Assembly: GCF_013155275.1 (NCBI RefSeq)
Contig: NZ_JABJXS010000003.1
Coordinates: 558,001-622,000, forward strand
Direction: 5' to 3'
Length of the DNA stretch: 64,000 bases
Origin: Brenneria sp. hezel4-2-4
GTDB taxonomy: Bacteria > Pseudomonadota > Gammaproteobacteria > Enterobacterales > Enterobacteriaceae
Under the pieces are notes generated by a model, which saw nothing but the letters and a program-made list of their open reading frames with translations, did not search any database and was not told the DNA's origin. A program made the translations under genes and the position numbers. Shown piece by piece: positions 9,985-19,503 of the stretch (positions within the stretch are counted from its first letter, which is position 1; each line of letters opens with the position of its first letter).

Positions 9985-10988
9985 TATTCATTCCCCAGGT
10001 GTAAAGCCGATATGGCCGCTTCTGCAATGTGTTGATCCTGTTCGACGCTGCCGCCGCTGATGCCAAGCCCGCCCACCAGTCGGCCGTTTCGCCACAGCGG
10101 ATAACCGCCGCCAAAGGTGACAACCTTGCCGCCGGTGCTGGACTCAAGCTGAAACAGCTCGGCGCCCGGCTGGATGCTGGGCCCCAGCAAATGGGTGGGC
10201 GTTTTCATCGCCACCGCCGTCCAGGCTTTTTTCGGCGCCAGCTCGCTGCTGACCAGCAGGGTATCCGGCATGCGATAGGTCATAATTGAATTGCCGTGGC
10301 GATCGGCCAGTGCGATCGCCACGGGGACATGGAGCTTGATGGCGGCATCTACCGCCGTCTTGATGAGTTGATGAACCTCGGCGAAGGCCAGCGCGGCGGA
10401 GGCGATGGGCTGTGCGGCTGAGGCGGCGGCCAGATAGCGGCTGAGCACCGTTTCGACCATCCTCGCTTGCCGATGGCGGTGATCTTCATCGCGGGCCAGG
10501 GCGTACAGGCAATCCGACAGTCGGTTCAGATATTGCAGCAGCACCGGCCTGATCGGCGCCTGCTCCGCCAGTTCCACCAGCCTGCGTTCGGCGCGGCGCG
10601 CCAGCGTACGGGCGAAATGAAGACGGCCGCCGGCTTCGCAGACGCCGGGCAAGACAAACCCGTTGACCGGCGGTACAGCCGACATACAGCGGTCGACGGC
10701 CTGTTCCAGCGCCACGATATCCCCGGCTTCGATCCAGCGTCGTCCGGCGGCGAGAGGTTCCGCGTTTTCACTGGCCAATTCGGCGCTGAAATAGAACAGC
10801 TGATATTGCACCGTCTCCAGCAAACGGCCGTTTTCCTGGTTATCCACTACGCGCACGCACAGGCCGAGCGCGGCGTTCAGCTCGTCCAGCGTGCCGTAGG
10901 CTTCAACCCGTGGGTGGCTTTTCTTCACCCTCTGGCCGGTAAATAACGCCGTGGTGCCTGCGTCGCCGGTTTTGGTATAAATGCTCAT
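9984..10988 (-). CDS. pduO: PduO, ATP:cob(I)alamin adenosyltransferase with C-terminal GlcG/HbpS-like domain
   Basis: A two-domain protein of 334 residues. The N-terminal part (about 1-185) is a PduO-type adenosyltransferase, with the ATP-binding motif TKTGDAGTTALFTGQRV at residues 5-21 and the conserved YGTLDELNA after it. The C-terminal part (about 195-334) is a GlcG/HbpS (DUF336) domain, reported to bind heme in related proteins. It makes adenosylcobalamin for PduCDE from cobalamin reduced by PduS. The ATG at 10988 matches the family start; the longer upstream frame overlaps pduN and is not used. AGGAG lies about ten bases upstream. Confidence 0.95.
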   Translation of the reverse strand: MSIYTKTGDAGTTALFTGQRVKKSHPRVEAYGTLDELNAALGLCVRVVDNQENGRLLETVQYQLFYFSAELASENAEPLAAGRRWIEAGDIVALEQAVDRCMSAVPPVNGFVLPGVCEAGGRLHFARTLARRAERRLVELAEQAPIRPVLLQYLNRLSDCLYALARDEDHRHRQARMVETVLSRYLAAASAAQPIASAALAFAEVHQLIKTAVDAAIKLHVPVAIALADRHGNSIMTYRMPDTLLVSSELAPKKAWTAVAMKTPTHLLGPSIQPGAELFQLESSTGGKVVTFGGGYPLWRNGRLVGGLGISGGSVEQDQHIAEAAISALHLGNE

Positions 10989-11004
10989 CAGACGGTCGCT
11001 CCTG

Positions 11005-11280
11005 TTAACGCGAAAAATTATCCACAATGCCGACAATCGCCAGATCGATGGCCTCATTGGGGGCGGCAAACACCCGCCGGGCGCTGGAACCGGAGGACAA
11101 CAGCACCAGTTCGCCTTCTCCCGCGCCAACCGAATCCACAGCCACTTCATCCGGCTCCACGCCGTCCGGCGGCAACGATCCATCGCCCGTCACCCGCCGC
11201 ACCAGCAACAATTTTCTGCCGCTAAGCGAAGGCGACTTCTGGGTTGACACCACCGATCCCACCACTCTGGCTAGCTGCAT
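11005..11280 (-). CDS. pduN: PduN, pentameric vertex protein
   Basis: A 91-residue protein of the EutN/CcmL family, whose pentamers close the vertices of the icosahedral-like shell. The N-terminus ([19 protein letters not shown]) and the [18 protein letters not shown] segment are typical. Three bases follow the pduM stop. Without this protein shells are usually malformed in model systems. Confidence 0.94.
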   Translation of the reverse strand: MQLARVVGSVVSTQKSPSLSGRKLLLVRRVTGDGSLPPDGVEPDEVAVDSVGAGEGELVLLSSGSSARRVFAAPNEAIDLAIVGIVDNFSR

Positions 11281-11283
11281 GAT

Positions 11284-11781
11284 TTACTCCTGCCTTAACA
11301 GTTGAATGTGACGCGATAGCAGACTGTCCCGCACCAACGGCGTTATCAGCGTCTTGCGCTGAACAACCAGCCAGCCCGGTTTCTGCGCGGCAATATCCCG
11401 ATAGCTCAGCAGCGGACCGCCGAATAGCCTGACATCGTGTCCCTGATGGTCGCTGAAGCTGAGCGGCAACCGGCTCAGCGCTTTAACCGGCAATGCGCCC
11501 AGCAACTGCCGATGGAGGCTGATATGGATTCGCATCCCCCACGACAGCGCCTCCTGCAACGCGGCCACCGCCGAATGGCGGTTATCCGCGGCGGCAAACT
11601 GCCGCAGAAACGCTAAATCAGGCAACACCAGATGCAGCGTGGCATGCCTGACGAATATCGTCGGATCGATACCCATGCTGAGCTGATGCAAACGCAGGGC
11701 ATAGACCCGGCGCTCGCGCTCGGCAAGCCGCGTGACGATGCGGCTCACCGCGCTTTCCATCTGGGGCGCGGTGAGATTCAT
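11284..11781 (-). CDS. pduM: PduM, microcompartment assembly protein
   Basis: A 165-residue protein in the pduL-pduM-pduN position and similar in length to PduM, which is needed for proper shell assembly but has no known enzymatic activity. Its N-terminal 20 residues (APQMESAVSRIVTRLAERE) are amphipathic and resemble the targeting helices of the core enzymes. The start overlaps the pduL stop (ATGA). Assigned mainly by position and length, with sequence character in agreement. Confidence 0.88.
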   Translation of the reverse strand: MNLTAPQMESAVSRIVTRLAERERRVYALRLHQLSMGIDPTIFVRHATLHLVLPDLAFLRQFAAADNRHSAVAALQEALSWGMRIHISLHRQLLGALPVKALSRLPLSFSDHQGHDVRLFGGPLLSYRDIAAQKPGWLVVQRKTLITPLVRDSLLSRHIQLLRQE

Positions 11782-12410
11782 GCGCCTGATACCAGCGTGG
11801 CGACGGCGTCCGGGTCGTCTGCGCCGGCCGCGTTGGCTTCATCGGTATCAATGTGCAGCTCCAGCCGCATTTGCTCGGATACGCGGATGGCGACATCATC
11901 CAATATCAGCCTGCGTCCGCGGCTCTGAATGGCGACCTGTACGCTGTCGCCGTGGCGCACCCGATAGATCAGCGCATCCAGCGGCGACATATGAATGTGG
12001 CGCTGGGCGACGATGACCCCCTGCGGCAGTTCCAGTTCCGCATAGGGACTGACCAACCGGATGCCCGGCGTGCCGTCCAGATTACCCGACATGCGCAGCG
12101 GGGCGGCGATGCCCAACGTGCGCGCGTCGGTACGGGAAATTTCCACCTGACTGCGGCTGCGCAGCGGCCCCAGAATGCGGACGTTTTTCAGGCTGCTTTT
12201 GGGGCCGACCAGCGTAACGGTCTGTTCGGCGGCGAATTGGCCGGGTTGGCGCAGCGCTTTCTTCTCCGTCAGCGGGCGATCGGGAAACAGCCGCTGGTAA
12301 TCCTGTCCGGACAGATGCAGATGACGGTTGGACACCCCTAGCGGGATCGGACGAAGACGCATTTCGTCGAGGATCTTGCTGACGACAGGTTCCAGTAATG
12401 CTTTTTCCAT
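11778..12410 (-). CDS. pduL: PduL, phosphate propanoyltransferase
   Basis: A 210-residue phosphotransacylase, unrelated to Pta, that converts propionyl-CoA to propionyl-phosphate and recycles CoA inside the compartment. The N-terminus (ALLEPVVSKILDEM) is a targeting-helix-like segment. Two histidine motifs that hold the zinc pair are visible: SNRHLHLS at about 27-34 and AQRHIHMSPLDA near 155. The ATG at 12410 shares a base with the pduK stop (TGATG) and gives the family length; the preceding GTG codon is the alternative. Confidence 0.95.
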   Translation of the reverse strand: MEKALLEPVVSKILDEMRLRPIPLGVSNRHLHLSGQDYQRLFPDRPLTEKKALRQPGQFAAEQTVTLVGPKSSLKNVRILGPLRSRSQVEISRTDARTLGIAAPLRMSGNLDGTPGIRLVSPYAELELPQGVIVAQRHIHMSPLDALIYRVRHGDSVQVAIQSRGRRLILDDVAIRVSEQMRLELHIDTDEANAAGADDPDAVATLVSGA

Positions 12411-12946
12411 CACGCTTTACCTCGTTTACCGGTATGAATACATAAAAAACGGCGCTCTCCTTTCTGCCGCGGGCAGGCTGGATCGAGACAAAGATTGCAG
12501 CGCGCGGTCGGCCGCACGGAGGGGGCGGCCGCGATGGCGCTTTCTGTCTCCGTTTCCGCTGCGAATTGCGGCGCGTCAGCGGCGGTATCGGCGTCTGATA
12601 ACGGGATGTCAGCGACTGGCGCTGACACGGGGTTGTCGATCGGGGGCGTAGTGGCCGGTACGCCCGGTGGCCGAGTCGGTTGCCAATGAACCTTCTGTGA
12701 GTCGGCCGGCCGCGCCAGCACCGCGCTGGCGACCAGCCCATGATGTTGACGGGCCAATGCCGCGCCGCCGGCGATGGCGGCGTTGACCGACGCCACATCG
12801 CCGGCGATTTTAACCAACGTCCAGCCGGAGCCTTTGGTGCTTTCCATGCCGATGATCGTGACCGAGGCGGCTTTCGCCATCACGTCAGCCACGCCGATCG
12901 CCAGCGCTAAACCGCTAACTTCAAGTAAACCCAGTGACGTTTTCAC
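12410..12946 (-). CDS. pduK: PduK, BMC shell protein with C-terminal cysteine motif
   Basis: A 178-residue shell protein. Residues 1-90 are a BMC domain (GLLEVSGLALAIGVADVMAK). About 55 residues of low-complexity Pro/Ala/Asp linker follow, and the C-terminus carries a cysteine cluster, CNLCLDPACPRQKGE plus a later FLC, that could hold an Fe-S cluster as proposed for PduK. Translation starts at GTG (12946), with AGGAG seven bases upstream. Longer than the Salmonella protein (about 160 aa), mostly through the linker. Confidence 0.93.
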   Translation of the reverse strand: MKTSLGLLEVSGLALAIGVADVMAKAASVTIIGMESTKGSGWTLVKIAGDVASVNAAIAGGAALARQHHGLVASAVLARPADSQKVHWQPTRPPGVPATTPPIDNPVSAPVADIPLSDADTAADAPQFAAETETESAIAAAPSVRPTARCNLCLDPACPRQKGERRFLCIHTGKRGKA

Positions 12947-12983
12947 GCTGCGCTCCTGTGTCTGCTACGCTATTTTTCAGCTA

Positions 12984-13259
12984 TCAGGCCGATGCCGGTA
13001 AAATCGCTTCAACCTCGCTGTGCGGACGCGGAATAACGTGGCAGGATTTCACTTCGCCCACCGCGCCGGCCGCCGCCGCGCCGGCATCGACCGCCGCTTT
13101 TACCGCGCCGACATCGCCGCGAACCATAACGGTCACCAGCCCGGAGCCAATTTTTTCGTAACCGATCAGCTGCACGTTGGCTGACTTCACCATGGCATCC
13201 GCGGCTTCAATGGCGCCCACCAGACCTTTTGTTTCGACCAGCCCTAATGCGTTGTTCAT
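12984..13259 (-). CDS. pduJ: PduJ, major BMC hexamer shell protein
   Basis: A 91-residue BMC-domain protein that forms hexagonal shell tiles. It differs from PduA in this window at few positions and keeps the pore loop KIGSGLVTV with its serine, which in PduA lets propanediol pass. The characteristic start is [18 protein letters not shown]. In the PduA/PduJ pair the gene position, more than the sequence, is reported to determine the role, with PduJ needed for shell assembly. Confidence 0.95.
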   Translation of the reverse strand: MNNALGLVETKGLVGAIEAADAMVKSANVQLIGYEKIGSGLVTVMVRGDVGAVKAAVDAGAAAAGAVGEVKSCHVIPRPHSEVEAILPASA

Positions 13260-13306
13260 GTTTTACTTCTCCTGTTTAGGGCTATCGCCCCGGTTGAATA
13301 AAATGA

Positions 13307-13648
13307 TCATTTAAACGGTAACCCTTTAACCAGCCGCGCGGCGTTGTTGCCCAGCCGGCGCAGCGCGTCTTCATTCTGCTGCCCCCGCAGGCGGAAAAGC
13401 GGCTGAGCGGCCGGTAAATTCCGGTAATGCACCACCATTTCATGGCCGTTGCAGGCCAGGCCGACCAGCAGCGGCGAACGGGCCGCGGCCTGCCAGGCCC
13501 GTTGGGCGAGATCGCCGTCGCCGTCCTGTTGCCAGCGCCAGGGAATACTCTCTTCTTCAATGCCCAGCAGAACCTGCCGCCAGATATGCTCGCTGGTGGC
13601 ATGGGCGCTGATAAGGATGGCGGGTCTATCGTCAGGCGGCAGATTCAT
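13307..13648 (-). CDS. pduH: PduH, diol dehydratase reactivase small subunit
   Basis: A 113-residue protein that partners PduG in the ATP-dependent exchange of damaged cobalamin in diol dehydratase. Its fold resembles the beta subunit of the dehydratase. The ATG at 13648 shares one base with the pduG stop (TGATG), indicating translational coupling with its partner; a TTG one codon upstream is less likely. Length matches the family (about 116). Confidence 0.93.
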   Translation of the reverse strand: MNLPPDDRPAILISAHATSEHIWRQVLLGIEEESIPWRWQQDGDGDLAQRAWQAAARSPLLVGLACNGHEMVVHYRNLPAAQPLFRLRGQQNEDALRRLGNNAARLVKGLPFK

Positions 13649-15471
13649 CAATGGCGCTCCTTCTGGTAAGCCAGAATCAAACCGGTCGCCACCGCGTTGC
13701 GCGGGCCTTCAATGGCGCGGATATTGCCGCGACCGGCCACCAGCTTGTAGTGCGCGAGGGCGTCGGTGACTAACTGCGGGATTTCAAAGTCCAGCGAGGA
13801 GCCGCCGACCAGCACCACAAAGGGAATATCGCGGATATTGCCCGTCGGGCTGACCTGACGCAGCGCGCGCAAGGCGTTGGTGACAAATACCCGTTCTTTG
13901 GCGGAGCGCCGGATAGTGCGAACTTTTTCCAGCGAAAAATCTCCCGGCAACGGCAGCAGAGTGTCGGGTTTCACCACCACCAGCCGGGCGAACACCTCGG
14001 CGGGCAACGGATGGGGGAAAAACTGCACGCTGCCGTCTTCATGACGCAGGTGAAACAGACTCTCCACCTTTGCCAGCGGGTACTTTTTGATATCCTCCGC
14101 CAGATAGCGATCTTCCAGACCGAGTTCCGAGGCGATAATCATGGTGACCATGTCGCCCGCGCCCGCCAGATGGGTGGCGACAATGTCGCCATCCGTATTG
14201 ATGATGGAGGCGTCGGTGGAACCTGCGCCGAGATCGAGAATCGCCAGCGGACGTCGCGTGCCCGGCGTGGTCAATGCGCCCAGAATGGCGGCTTCCGCCT
14301 CGGCGCCGCCAATTTGTACGGCAATGTGCAGCGACGTTTCGATTTCACTGGCGATGCGCGCCATTTGCAAACGATCCGATTTCACCATTGAGGCGATGCC
14401 CACGGCCTGTTCGAGGGAGAATTCCCCCGCCAGCCCGCCGGTGACGTTTACCGGCACCGCGGTATCCACCGCCAGCAGATCCTGAATAAAGATCTCTTTG
14501 GTCGGGCGATTGGTCAGTTCCGCCATCGTCTGGCGCACGTGTTCCAGCATGCCGCCGATATTGGTGCCGGCTTCGCCCGTCACGTTATCCAGCCTGCGGC
14601 AACTGTCGACCGCTTTCATGATCGGCTCGCCGCCTGCGGCGACGTCAACCCGCAGAGTGCGTCCATCGGCATACAGTTCCAAATGTCCCGCCGGAATCGA
14701 ACGCGCTTTCACATCGCCTGCCGGGGTTTTCACCACCACCGCCGAACGCGTGCCAATCAAGGCCCGGGCAATAGGCACGATATTTTTGGTTTCTTCGGCG
14801 TTAAGGGAAAATACCGTGGCGATGCCGTAGGGGTTGGAAAGGGTTTCAATCACTTTGCCCGGCATGGCCACTTCGACGGCGGCCAACATGCCGAGGGGAA
14901 TGCGGTCGATGTGCAGCACTTCGTCCACCACCGGCAGCGGGGTATGCAGACGGTTGCTGACCAGCACGCCGTCGTCACGTTGCATAATGATGGCGGTAAT
15001 CCGATAACCCGCGCCGCTGGCGGCATTGACAATCGCCGCGACATCGGCGAAATCAACGGCGGCCGGAACCACCAGAATATAAGGCTGCGCCGGATCGCGG
15101 GTCATAAGATCGCCGATACCAATCGTCAGTCCCACGCCCAGCCCCAGCCCGCCGGGGGTTTTCGGGTTATGCCCGATCATGGTGGATTCGGTGATAATGG
15201 TTTCGGTAATGGTTTCCATCGCCACATCGCCAATCACCGGCGTGGCTTCATTGATGCGGATCAGGCTGATATCGCGCTGCGCGATCCCGGCTTTCTCCAC
15301 CAGTTGCGCCAGCGCCTGCCGAATGCCAAAGACGTTGCGCTGTGTCCCTTTGATGCCGGTGGTTTCGGTCAGCGTACTGGCGACAAAGCGCAGTTGCCCG
15401 TCAGCTTGACACTCGGCCAGCGCCACTTCTGTTGACGAGTTGCCAATGTCTACTCCGGCGATGTAACGCAT
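13648..15471 (-). CDS. pduG: PduG, diol dehydratase reactivase large subunit
   Basis: A 607-residue chaperone-like ATPase that, with PduH, releases inactive cobalamin from PduCDE. The actin/Hsp70-type fold shows in the N-terminal phosphate loop (AGVDIGNSSTEVALAE) and the second motif LDLGAGSTDASI at about residue 410. ATG at 15471 has AGGAG seven bases upstream. Family length is 610. Confidence 0.95.
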   Translation of the reverse strand: MRYIAGVDIGNSSTEVALAECQADGQLRFVASTLTETTGIKGTQRNVFGIRQALAQLVEKAGIAQRDISLIRINEATPVIGDVAMETITETIITESTMIGHNPKTPGGLGLGVGLTIGIGDLMTRDPAQPYILVVPAAVDFADVAAIVNAASGAGYRITAIIMQRDDGVLVSNRLHTPLPVVDEVLHIDRIPLGMLAAVEVAMPGKVIETLSNPYGIATVFSLNAEETKNIVPIARALIGTRSAVVVKTPAGDVKARSIPAGHLELYADGRTLRVDVAAGGEPIMKAVDSCRRLDNVTGEAGTNIGGMLEHVRQTMAELTNRPTKEIFIQDLLAVDTAVPVNVTGGLAGEFSLEQAVGIASMVKSDRLQMARIASEIETSLHIAVQIGGAEAEAAILGALTTPGTRRPLAILDLGAGSTDASIINTDGDIVATHLAGAGDMVTMIIASELGLEDRYLAEDIKKYPLAKVESLFHLRHEDGSVQFFPHPLPAEVFARLVVVKPDTLLPLPGDFSLEKVRTIRRSAKERVFVTNALRALRQVSPTGNIRDIPFVVLVGGSSLDFEIPQLVTDALAHYKLVAGRGNIRAIEGPRNAVATGLILAYQKERH

Positions 15472-15505
15472 GACCAGCTCCTGATGGTGGTAAAAGTCGG
15501 GTTAA

Positions 15506-16033
15506 CTAATCGTCGCCTTTGAGTTTTTTGCGCTGCACATACAAATCAGCCGCTTCCCGCACGAAGGCGGCGCAGACCTTGGCTTTGTAGGTCTGTTCAA
15601 GATCGTCCGCGATGGCGTACAGCTCCGTTTTGCTGGAGCGGTAGGGGCGCAGGGCGTTATAAATATCCAGCACTTTGTCATCGGGAACGGCGGTGAGCTC
15701 GGCGGCGCGCTCAAAGTTCATCGCCAGCCGATCGCGCCCGGCGTCGCGGGCAATATCGGCCTGAATGCGCAGGATCTCCGGCGTAATGCGCAGATCCTGC
15801 GGGGTCACGCCGCCGTTAAGCACGTTAGCCAGCGTCAGCTCTTCCAGCGTTTTATTGGTTGCGGTTTTCACCCAGTCAGGGTGCTTGTTCGCCAGCGGAT
15901 AATCGGCGACCTTCGCCTTGATGCCTGTCGTGCTTGCGGCGGCCGTATCGGCGGGTGTCGTCGTCTGCCCTTGTAGGCTGTTCATCTTGCTGAGAACATC
16001 GCGAACCATGGATTCAATAGCTTCGGAATTCAT
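15506..16033 (-). CDS. pduE: PduE, diol dehydratase small subunit
   Basis: The 175-residue gamma subunit of adenosylcobalamin-dependent propanediol dehydratase. The N-terminus carries an amphipathic helix (EAIESMVRDVLSKM) separated from the folded part by a Thr/Ala/Gln-rich linker, consistent with shell association. The conserved segment after it (DYPLANKHPDWVKTATNKTL) is typical of the family. Confidence 0.95.
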   Translation of the reverse strand: MNSEAIESMVRDVLSKMNSLQGQTTTPADTAAASTTGIKAKVADYPLANKHPDWVKTATNKTLEELTLANVLNGGVTPQDLRITPEILRIQADIARDAGRDRLAMNFERAAELTAVPDDKVLDIYNALRPYRSSKTELYAIADDLEQTYKAKVCAAFVREAADLYVQRKKLKGDD

Positions 16034-16047
16034 TGTGTTTTCCTTTG

Positions 16048-16725
16048 TTAAATCGCCACCCGGAGTTCCTGCGGATTCTTGCCGGTCACCACGTATTTGG
16101 TTTCTTTAATGTGCAGAATGGCGGATTTCGCCTGGTATTTCGGCCGCGCCATCTGATCGTTCAGGGTCGGCACCGGCTGGGGCGATTCCCGCTTGGCGTA
16201 ACGCGCGGCGTTCTTGCCGATCTGCCGATAGGTTTCCAGCGTCAGCAACGGGGCCTGCGGGAACAGTTCCAGATTGGACAGGGGCGGTAATCCCTGTTGA
16301 TGGATCACGGTTGTCCCTTTGGATTGCACGCCGATGGAAATCCCGGAGCCGCTGAGTCGATTGCCTTCAACGGCGACAAACGCCACATCCGAGGATTTAA
16401 AGCAGCGGATCACCCGCGCCTTGAGCCCTTCTTCCTCAACCCCGGCGATAAGTTCGCGCAGAATGTTTTTATGCGGAATACCGACGATATTGACGGTTTG
16501 CGACAATCCGAATGCCGGCCCGACGGCAATAATCACTTCATCCTGGCTGGTGCCGGAACGCGCTTCGCCGACCTCGCTCAGAAAGCCGTCGCCCGCGGCC
16601 GATGTCACGGCGTCTGTTGCCGGCGCGCCCGGCTGTTTAAACGAGACGGTTTTGTTCTCGTCGTGCATTTCCTGTAGTACGCCTTCGATAATCTGGCGTA
16701 ATAGCTTTTCGTTAATCTCCACCAT
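16048..16725 (-). CDS. pduD: PduD, diol dehydratase medium subunit
   Basis: The 225-residue beta subunit of diol dehydratase. Residues 1-20 ([15 protein letters not shown]) are the amphipathic helix known in Salmonella PduD to direct the whole dehydratase complex into the microcompartment. A Ser/Ala-rich linker follows to about residue 50. The rest helps bind the cobalamin nucleotide tail. Gene order C-D-E and 11-base spacing from pduC are as in Salmonella. Confidence 0.95.
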   Translation of the reverse strand: MVEINEKLLRQIIEGVLQEMHDENKTVSFKQPGAPATDAVTSAAGDGFLSEVGEARSGTSQDEVIIAVGPAFGLSQTVNIVGIPHKNILRELIAGVEEEGLKARVIRCFKSSDVAFVAVEGNRLSGSGISIGVQSKGTTVIHQQGLPPLSNLELFPQAPLLTLETYRQIGKNAARYAKRESPQPVPTLNDQMARPKYQAKSAILHIKETKYVVTGKNPQELRVAI

Positions 16726-16736
16726 GACGGAACCCC

Positions 16737-18401
16737 TTAGCCCAGCTCGTTGGGATCAAGCGCGTTAGGAATGTTTTTGATCTCTTCCCAACGCGCGCCT
16801 TCCAGCCGGTAACCGGTGGCCGGCCCGGCGTAATCATTGACGTCGTTCACCGCGGACAGCACCTGACTGTCGCCGACGATAATCGCCGACGTGTGCAGGT
16901 AGTCGCCGGCAATCTTGGCTTTCTGAATATTCAGCATGTCCTGGGCGACATCTTCAAAGCCGCCTTGCGCCAGCGCTTTCACCACGTCCAGCCCGGTGCG
17001 GTTTTTACTGATGATCTCCTGTGCGAACTTGATGTCTTCGACGATATTGCGCTCCGGCATGTCTTTGGAGCCGTGGGCATAGGTGGCGGCGGTGACTTCC
17101 TCATCGCTAATCGGCGGCAGCCCCATGCCGGCAAACACCGCCTGTAGGGCGCGCGCGGCCTTATTGCGGATGGCGACCACATCGGCTTCGCGAACCGGAC
17201 GCAAACCGCCGTCGACTTTGAGGTCGCGCTGCATGATGTTGTAGTCGTCGAAATCTTCCGCATCCTCATTGGAGCCAGCGAACATGTTGTCGTAGTTGGG
17301 GACGGCGGAATAACCGGAGGAGATAAAATCGGTGCCCGGTAAAAACTGCATCAGCAGACGCGCGGTGCGGCGCATGTCCGAGTGGGTAAAGGTCTGGTCG
17401 TTGCTGGAGGCGCACTCCAGATCCAGCGCCGAACAGATCAGGTTTTCCGCCAGAATGGCGCGAATGCCTGACGGCACCGCCGAGGGGATCCCCACGCAGC
17501 TGACCGAGCCGTTTTGCAGGCCCTGAACCCCGGCCGCTTTGGTGATGTAGATACAGCGGGCTTCGAGATACAGCATGGATTTGCCTTCGGCATACCCCAT
17601 CTGCACTTCGGAACCGGAGCCGGAGGTAAAGCGCATTTTCAGGCCGCGCGAGGCATAGGACGAGGCGAGAAAACCTTTCGACCAGGGCGTGTCGTCCCCA
17701 TCCGTGAACACCGGTTCGGTGCCGTAAACGGAGATGGTTTCCGCATAGCAGGTGTGGCCGAGCATGCCGAGTTTCAGTTCGGTGGCTTCCTCCAGCGAAC
17801 ACTGGGTCAACACGCCGGGGCGGCCCACCTGTGAACCCACCATCAGCGCCATGGCGTTGAACGGCGCATAGCGGGCGACGGCGACGGTGGTTTCCTGTTC
17901 GTCAAAACCCCGGAACGCCCCTTCGGCGGCGTCGGCGGCAATCTGCACCGGGTTGTCTTTGACATTGGTGACGTGAGCCTGCTGGGACGGCGTGCGACGG
18001 GCGCGCATTTTTTGCATGGCCATCATCATTTCCACCACGTTCATCTGCGACACCACCTCGACGATTTTCGCCGGGGTCATCGCCGTGGTCAGCGGTACGA
18101 TGGCGCTGCGCGGGACATTGGGATCGCACAGCATGTTCGCCAGCTTGACGGAGTCCATCCGCAGCACCTCTTCCGCGCGATCGAGATTGATGCCGTACCG
18201 GGCGATAAAGTGGTCGATCAGGTCGAAATCGGACTGGGGTTTGCCGTCCAGCTCGGTTACCACGCCGTTTTGAATCGTGATCGACGGTTTGGGATCGTTC
18301 GGACTCTCCATGGCAATGAAGCCTTCTTCGATCCACTCTTTGACAAAACCATCCTGATTGACCGGGCGTTTCGCCAATGCTTCAAATCTTTTCGATTTCA
18401 T
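16737..18401 (-). CDS. pduC: PduC, diol dehydratase large subunit
   Basis: The 554-residue catalytic alpha subunit, a TIM barrel that uses adenosylcobalamin to turn 1,2-propanediol into propionaldehyde by a radical mechanism. Length and the N-terminus ([20 protein letters not shown]) match the family exactly, and the substrate-binding regions are intact (for example the [11 protein letters not shown] and [18 protein letters not shown] segments). Glycerol dehydratase is the near relative, but the surrounding pdu genes decide for propanediol. No frameshift or gap seen. Confidence 0.97.
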   Translation of the reverse strand: MKSKRFEALAKRPVNQDGFVKEWIEEGFIAMESPNDPKPSITIQNGVVTELDGKPQSDFDLIDHFIARYGINLDRAEEVLRMDSVKLANMLCDPNVPRSAIVPLTTAMTPAKIVEVVSQMNVVEMMMAMQKMRARRTPSQQAHVTNVKDNPVQIAADAAEGAFRGFDEQETTVAVARYAPFNAMALMVGSQVGRPGVLTQCSLEEATELKLGMLGHTCYAETISVYGTEPVFTDGDDTPWSKGFLASSYASRGLKMRFTSGSGSEVQMGYAEGKSMLYLEARCIYITKAAGVQGLQNGSVSCVGIPSAVPSGIRAILAENLICSALDLECASSNDQTFTHSDMRRTARLLMQFLPGTDFISSGYSAVPNYDNMFAGSNEDAEDFDDYNIMQRDLKVDGGLRPVREADVVAIRNKAARALQAVFAGMGLPPISDEEVTAATYAHGSKDMPERNIVEDIKFAQEIISKNRTGLDVVKALAQGGFEDVAQDMLNIQKAKIAGDYLHTSAIIVGDSQVLSAVNDVNDYAGPATGYRLEGARWEEIKNIPNALDPNELG

Positions 18402-18421
18402 GAAACTGCCTCGCTGTGGCG

Positions 18422-19222
18422 TCAGATATAGGAGGGGCGATCGTTTTTCGGTTCCGAACCCAGCGTCGCCAATACCGTTTTGCCGATTTCACGGGCGGAA
18501 ATCACGGCCTGACGCACGGCGCCGGAGTCGCCGGAAATGACCAGGATGGCTTCATTGCTGTAGCTGGTGCCGTGCGCCGGCGTGCTGTAAGCCACCACAT
18601 CCACATTGGCGGATTTCACCGCCGTATCCGCCATCAGCACGCCCACTGCCGCCGGCGCGCCGACGATCACCCCGCAGGAGCGGCCAATCGGCGCGCCAAA
18701 GGCTTTTTCCAGCGCATAGCTGGCGCGGGCGCTGTATTGCAGCTCGATGTGTCCGGCTTCGTTGGCGTAAACATCACCAAAGGTGCGATCCAGTTCCTTC
18801 AGCGCGACTTCGATGGCGCGTTTTACGTCGGAGACGTCGTTGCCGCCGAAAACAATCAGTGAGCCGTGCCCGGCGCCGCCTTTGGTATCGCGCGGCAGTT
18901 CGATGCTGACGACTTCGGTGTTGGTCGCTTTCACCGCTTCATCCGCCGCCATGATGTGCGGGCCTGCGCCGGTGCGCGCGCCCAGAATGCCGATAGAGCG
19001 GTAGCGTTTTTCAAGTTTCATGGCATCCAGCAGGGCGCTGTCGACGTTGGCGATCACCAGACCAACGGTGTCGCCAATCGCGGTGCCGACGAACTCGGTT
19101 AAACCACAGGTTTTTTCAGCCATAGCCGTATCTCGCGTTGTGTGAGTGGAGGATGGGGAAGACGCGCCGATTTTTGTCATCACCTGGGCCATGATGTGTT
19201 CGACCAGGTCATTGCTGCTCAT
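18422..19222 (-). CDS. pduB: PduB, trimeric tandem-BMC shell protein (with internal PduB' start)
   Basis: A 266-residue shell protein with two BMC domains; trimers form part of the facets. The first ~33 residues contain an amphipathic helix ([15 protein letters not shown]) and a Ser/Thr linker, and the PduB N-terminus is known to tether the enzyme core to the shell. A second in-frame ATG at 19123 (Met34, starting [11 protein letters not shown]) matches the start of the short form PduB' in Salmonella; only a weak GAGA site precedes it. The long-form start overlaps the pduA stop by four bases. Confidence 0.95.
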   Translation of the reverse strand: MSSNDLVEHIMAQVMTKIGASSPSSTHTTRDTAMAEKTCGLTEFVGTAIGDTVGLVIANVDSALLDAMKLEKRYRSIGILGARTGAGPHIMAADEAVKATNTEVVSIELPRDTKGGAGHGSLIVFGGNDVSDVKRAIEVALKELDRTFGDVYANEAGHIELQYSARASYALEKAFGAPIGRSCGVIVGAPAAVGVLMADTAVKSANVDVVAYSTPAHGTSYSNEAILVISGDSGAVRQAVISAREIGKTVLATLGSEPKNDRPSYI

Positions 19223-19503
19223 TGGCTAGTTTCCTTTGGTAAGAATTTTTCGACATCGGCGTGCGGGCGCGGGATCACATGCGTCGAGATCACCTCGCCG
19301 ACGGCGGCGGCGGACGACGACCCGGCGTCCACCGCGGCTTTTACCGCACCGACATCACCACGAACGATGACGGTGACCAGACCGGAGCCGATTTTCTCGT
19401 AGCCAAACAGCGTCACATTGGCGGATTTCACCATGGTGTCGGCGGCTTCGATGGCGGCGGTCAACCCTTTTGTTTCCACCATGCCTAATGCTTCTTGTTG
19501 CAT
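19219..19503 (-). CDS. pduA: PduA, BMC hexamer shell protein
   Basis: The first gene of the operon: a 94-residue BMC-domain protein that forms hexameric facets. The pore loop KIGSGLVTV is intact; its serine lines the channel that favours propanediol over propionaldehyde. The C-terminus is slightly longer than in PduJ. ATG at 19503; the leader continues into the divergent control region shared with pduF. Confidence 0.95.
   Translation of the reverse strand: MQQEALGMVETKGLTAAIEAADTMVKSANVTLFGYEKIGSGLVTVIVRGDVGAVKAAVDAGSSSAAAVGEVISTHVIPRPHADVEKFLPKETSQ

Noticed and set aside
14539-15435. 298-codon plus-strand frame opposite pduG
   Set aside because: Antisense shadow of pduG, which matches its family over the full length.
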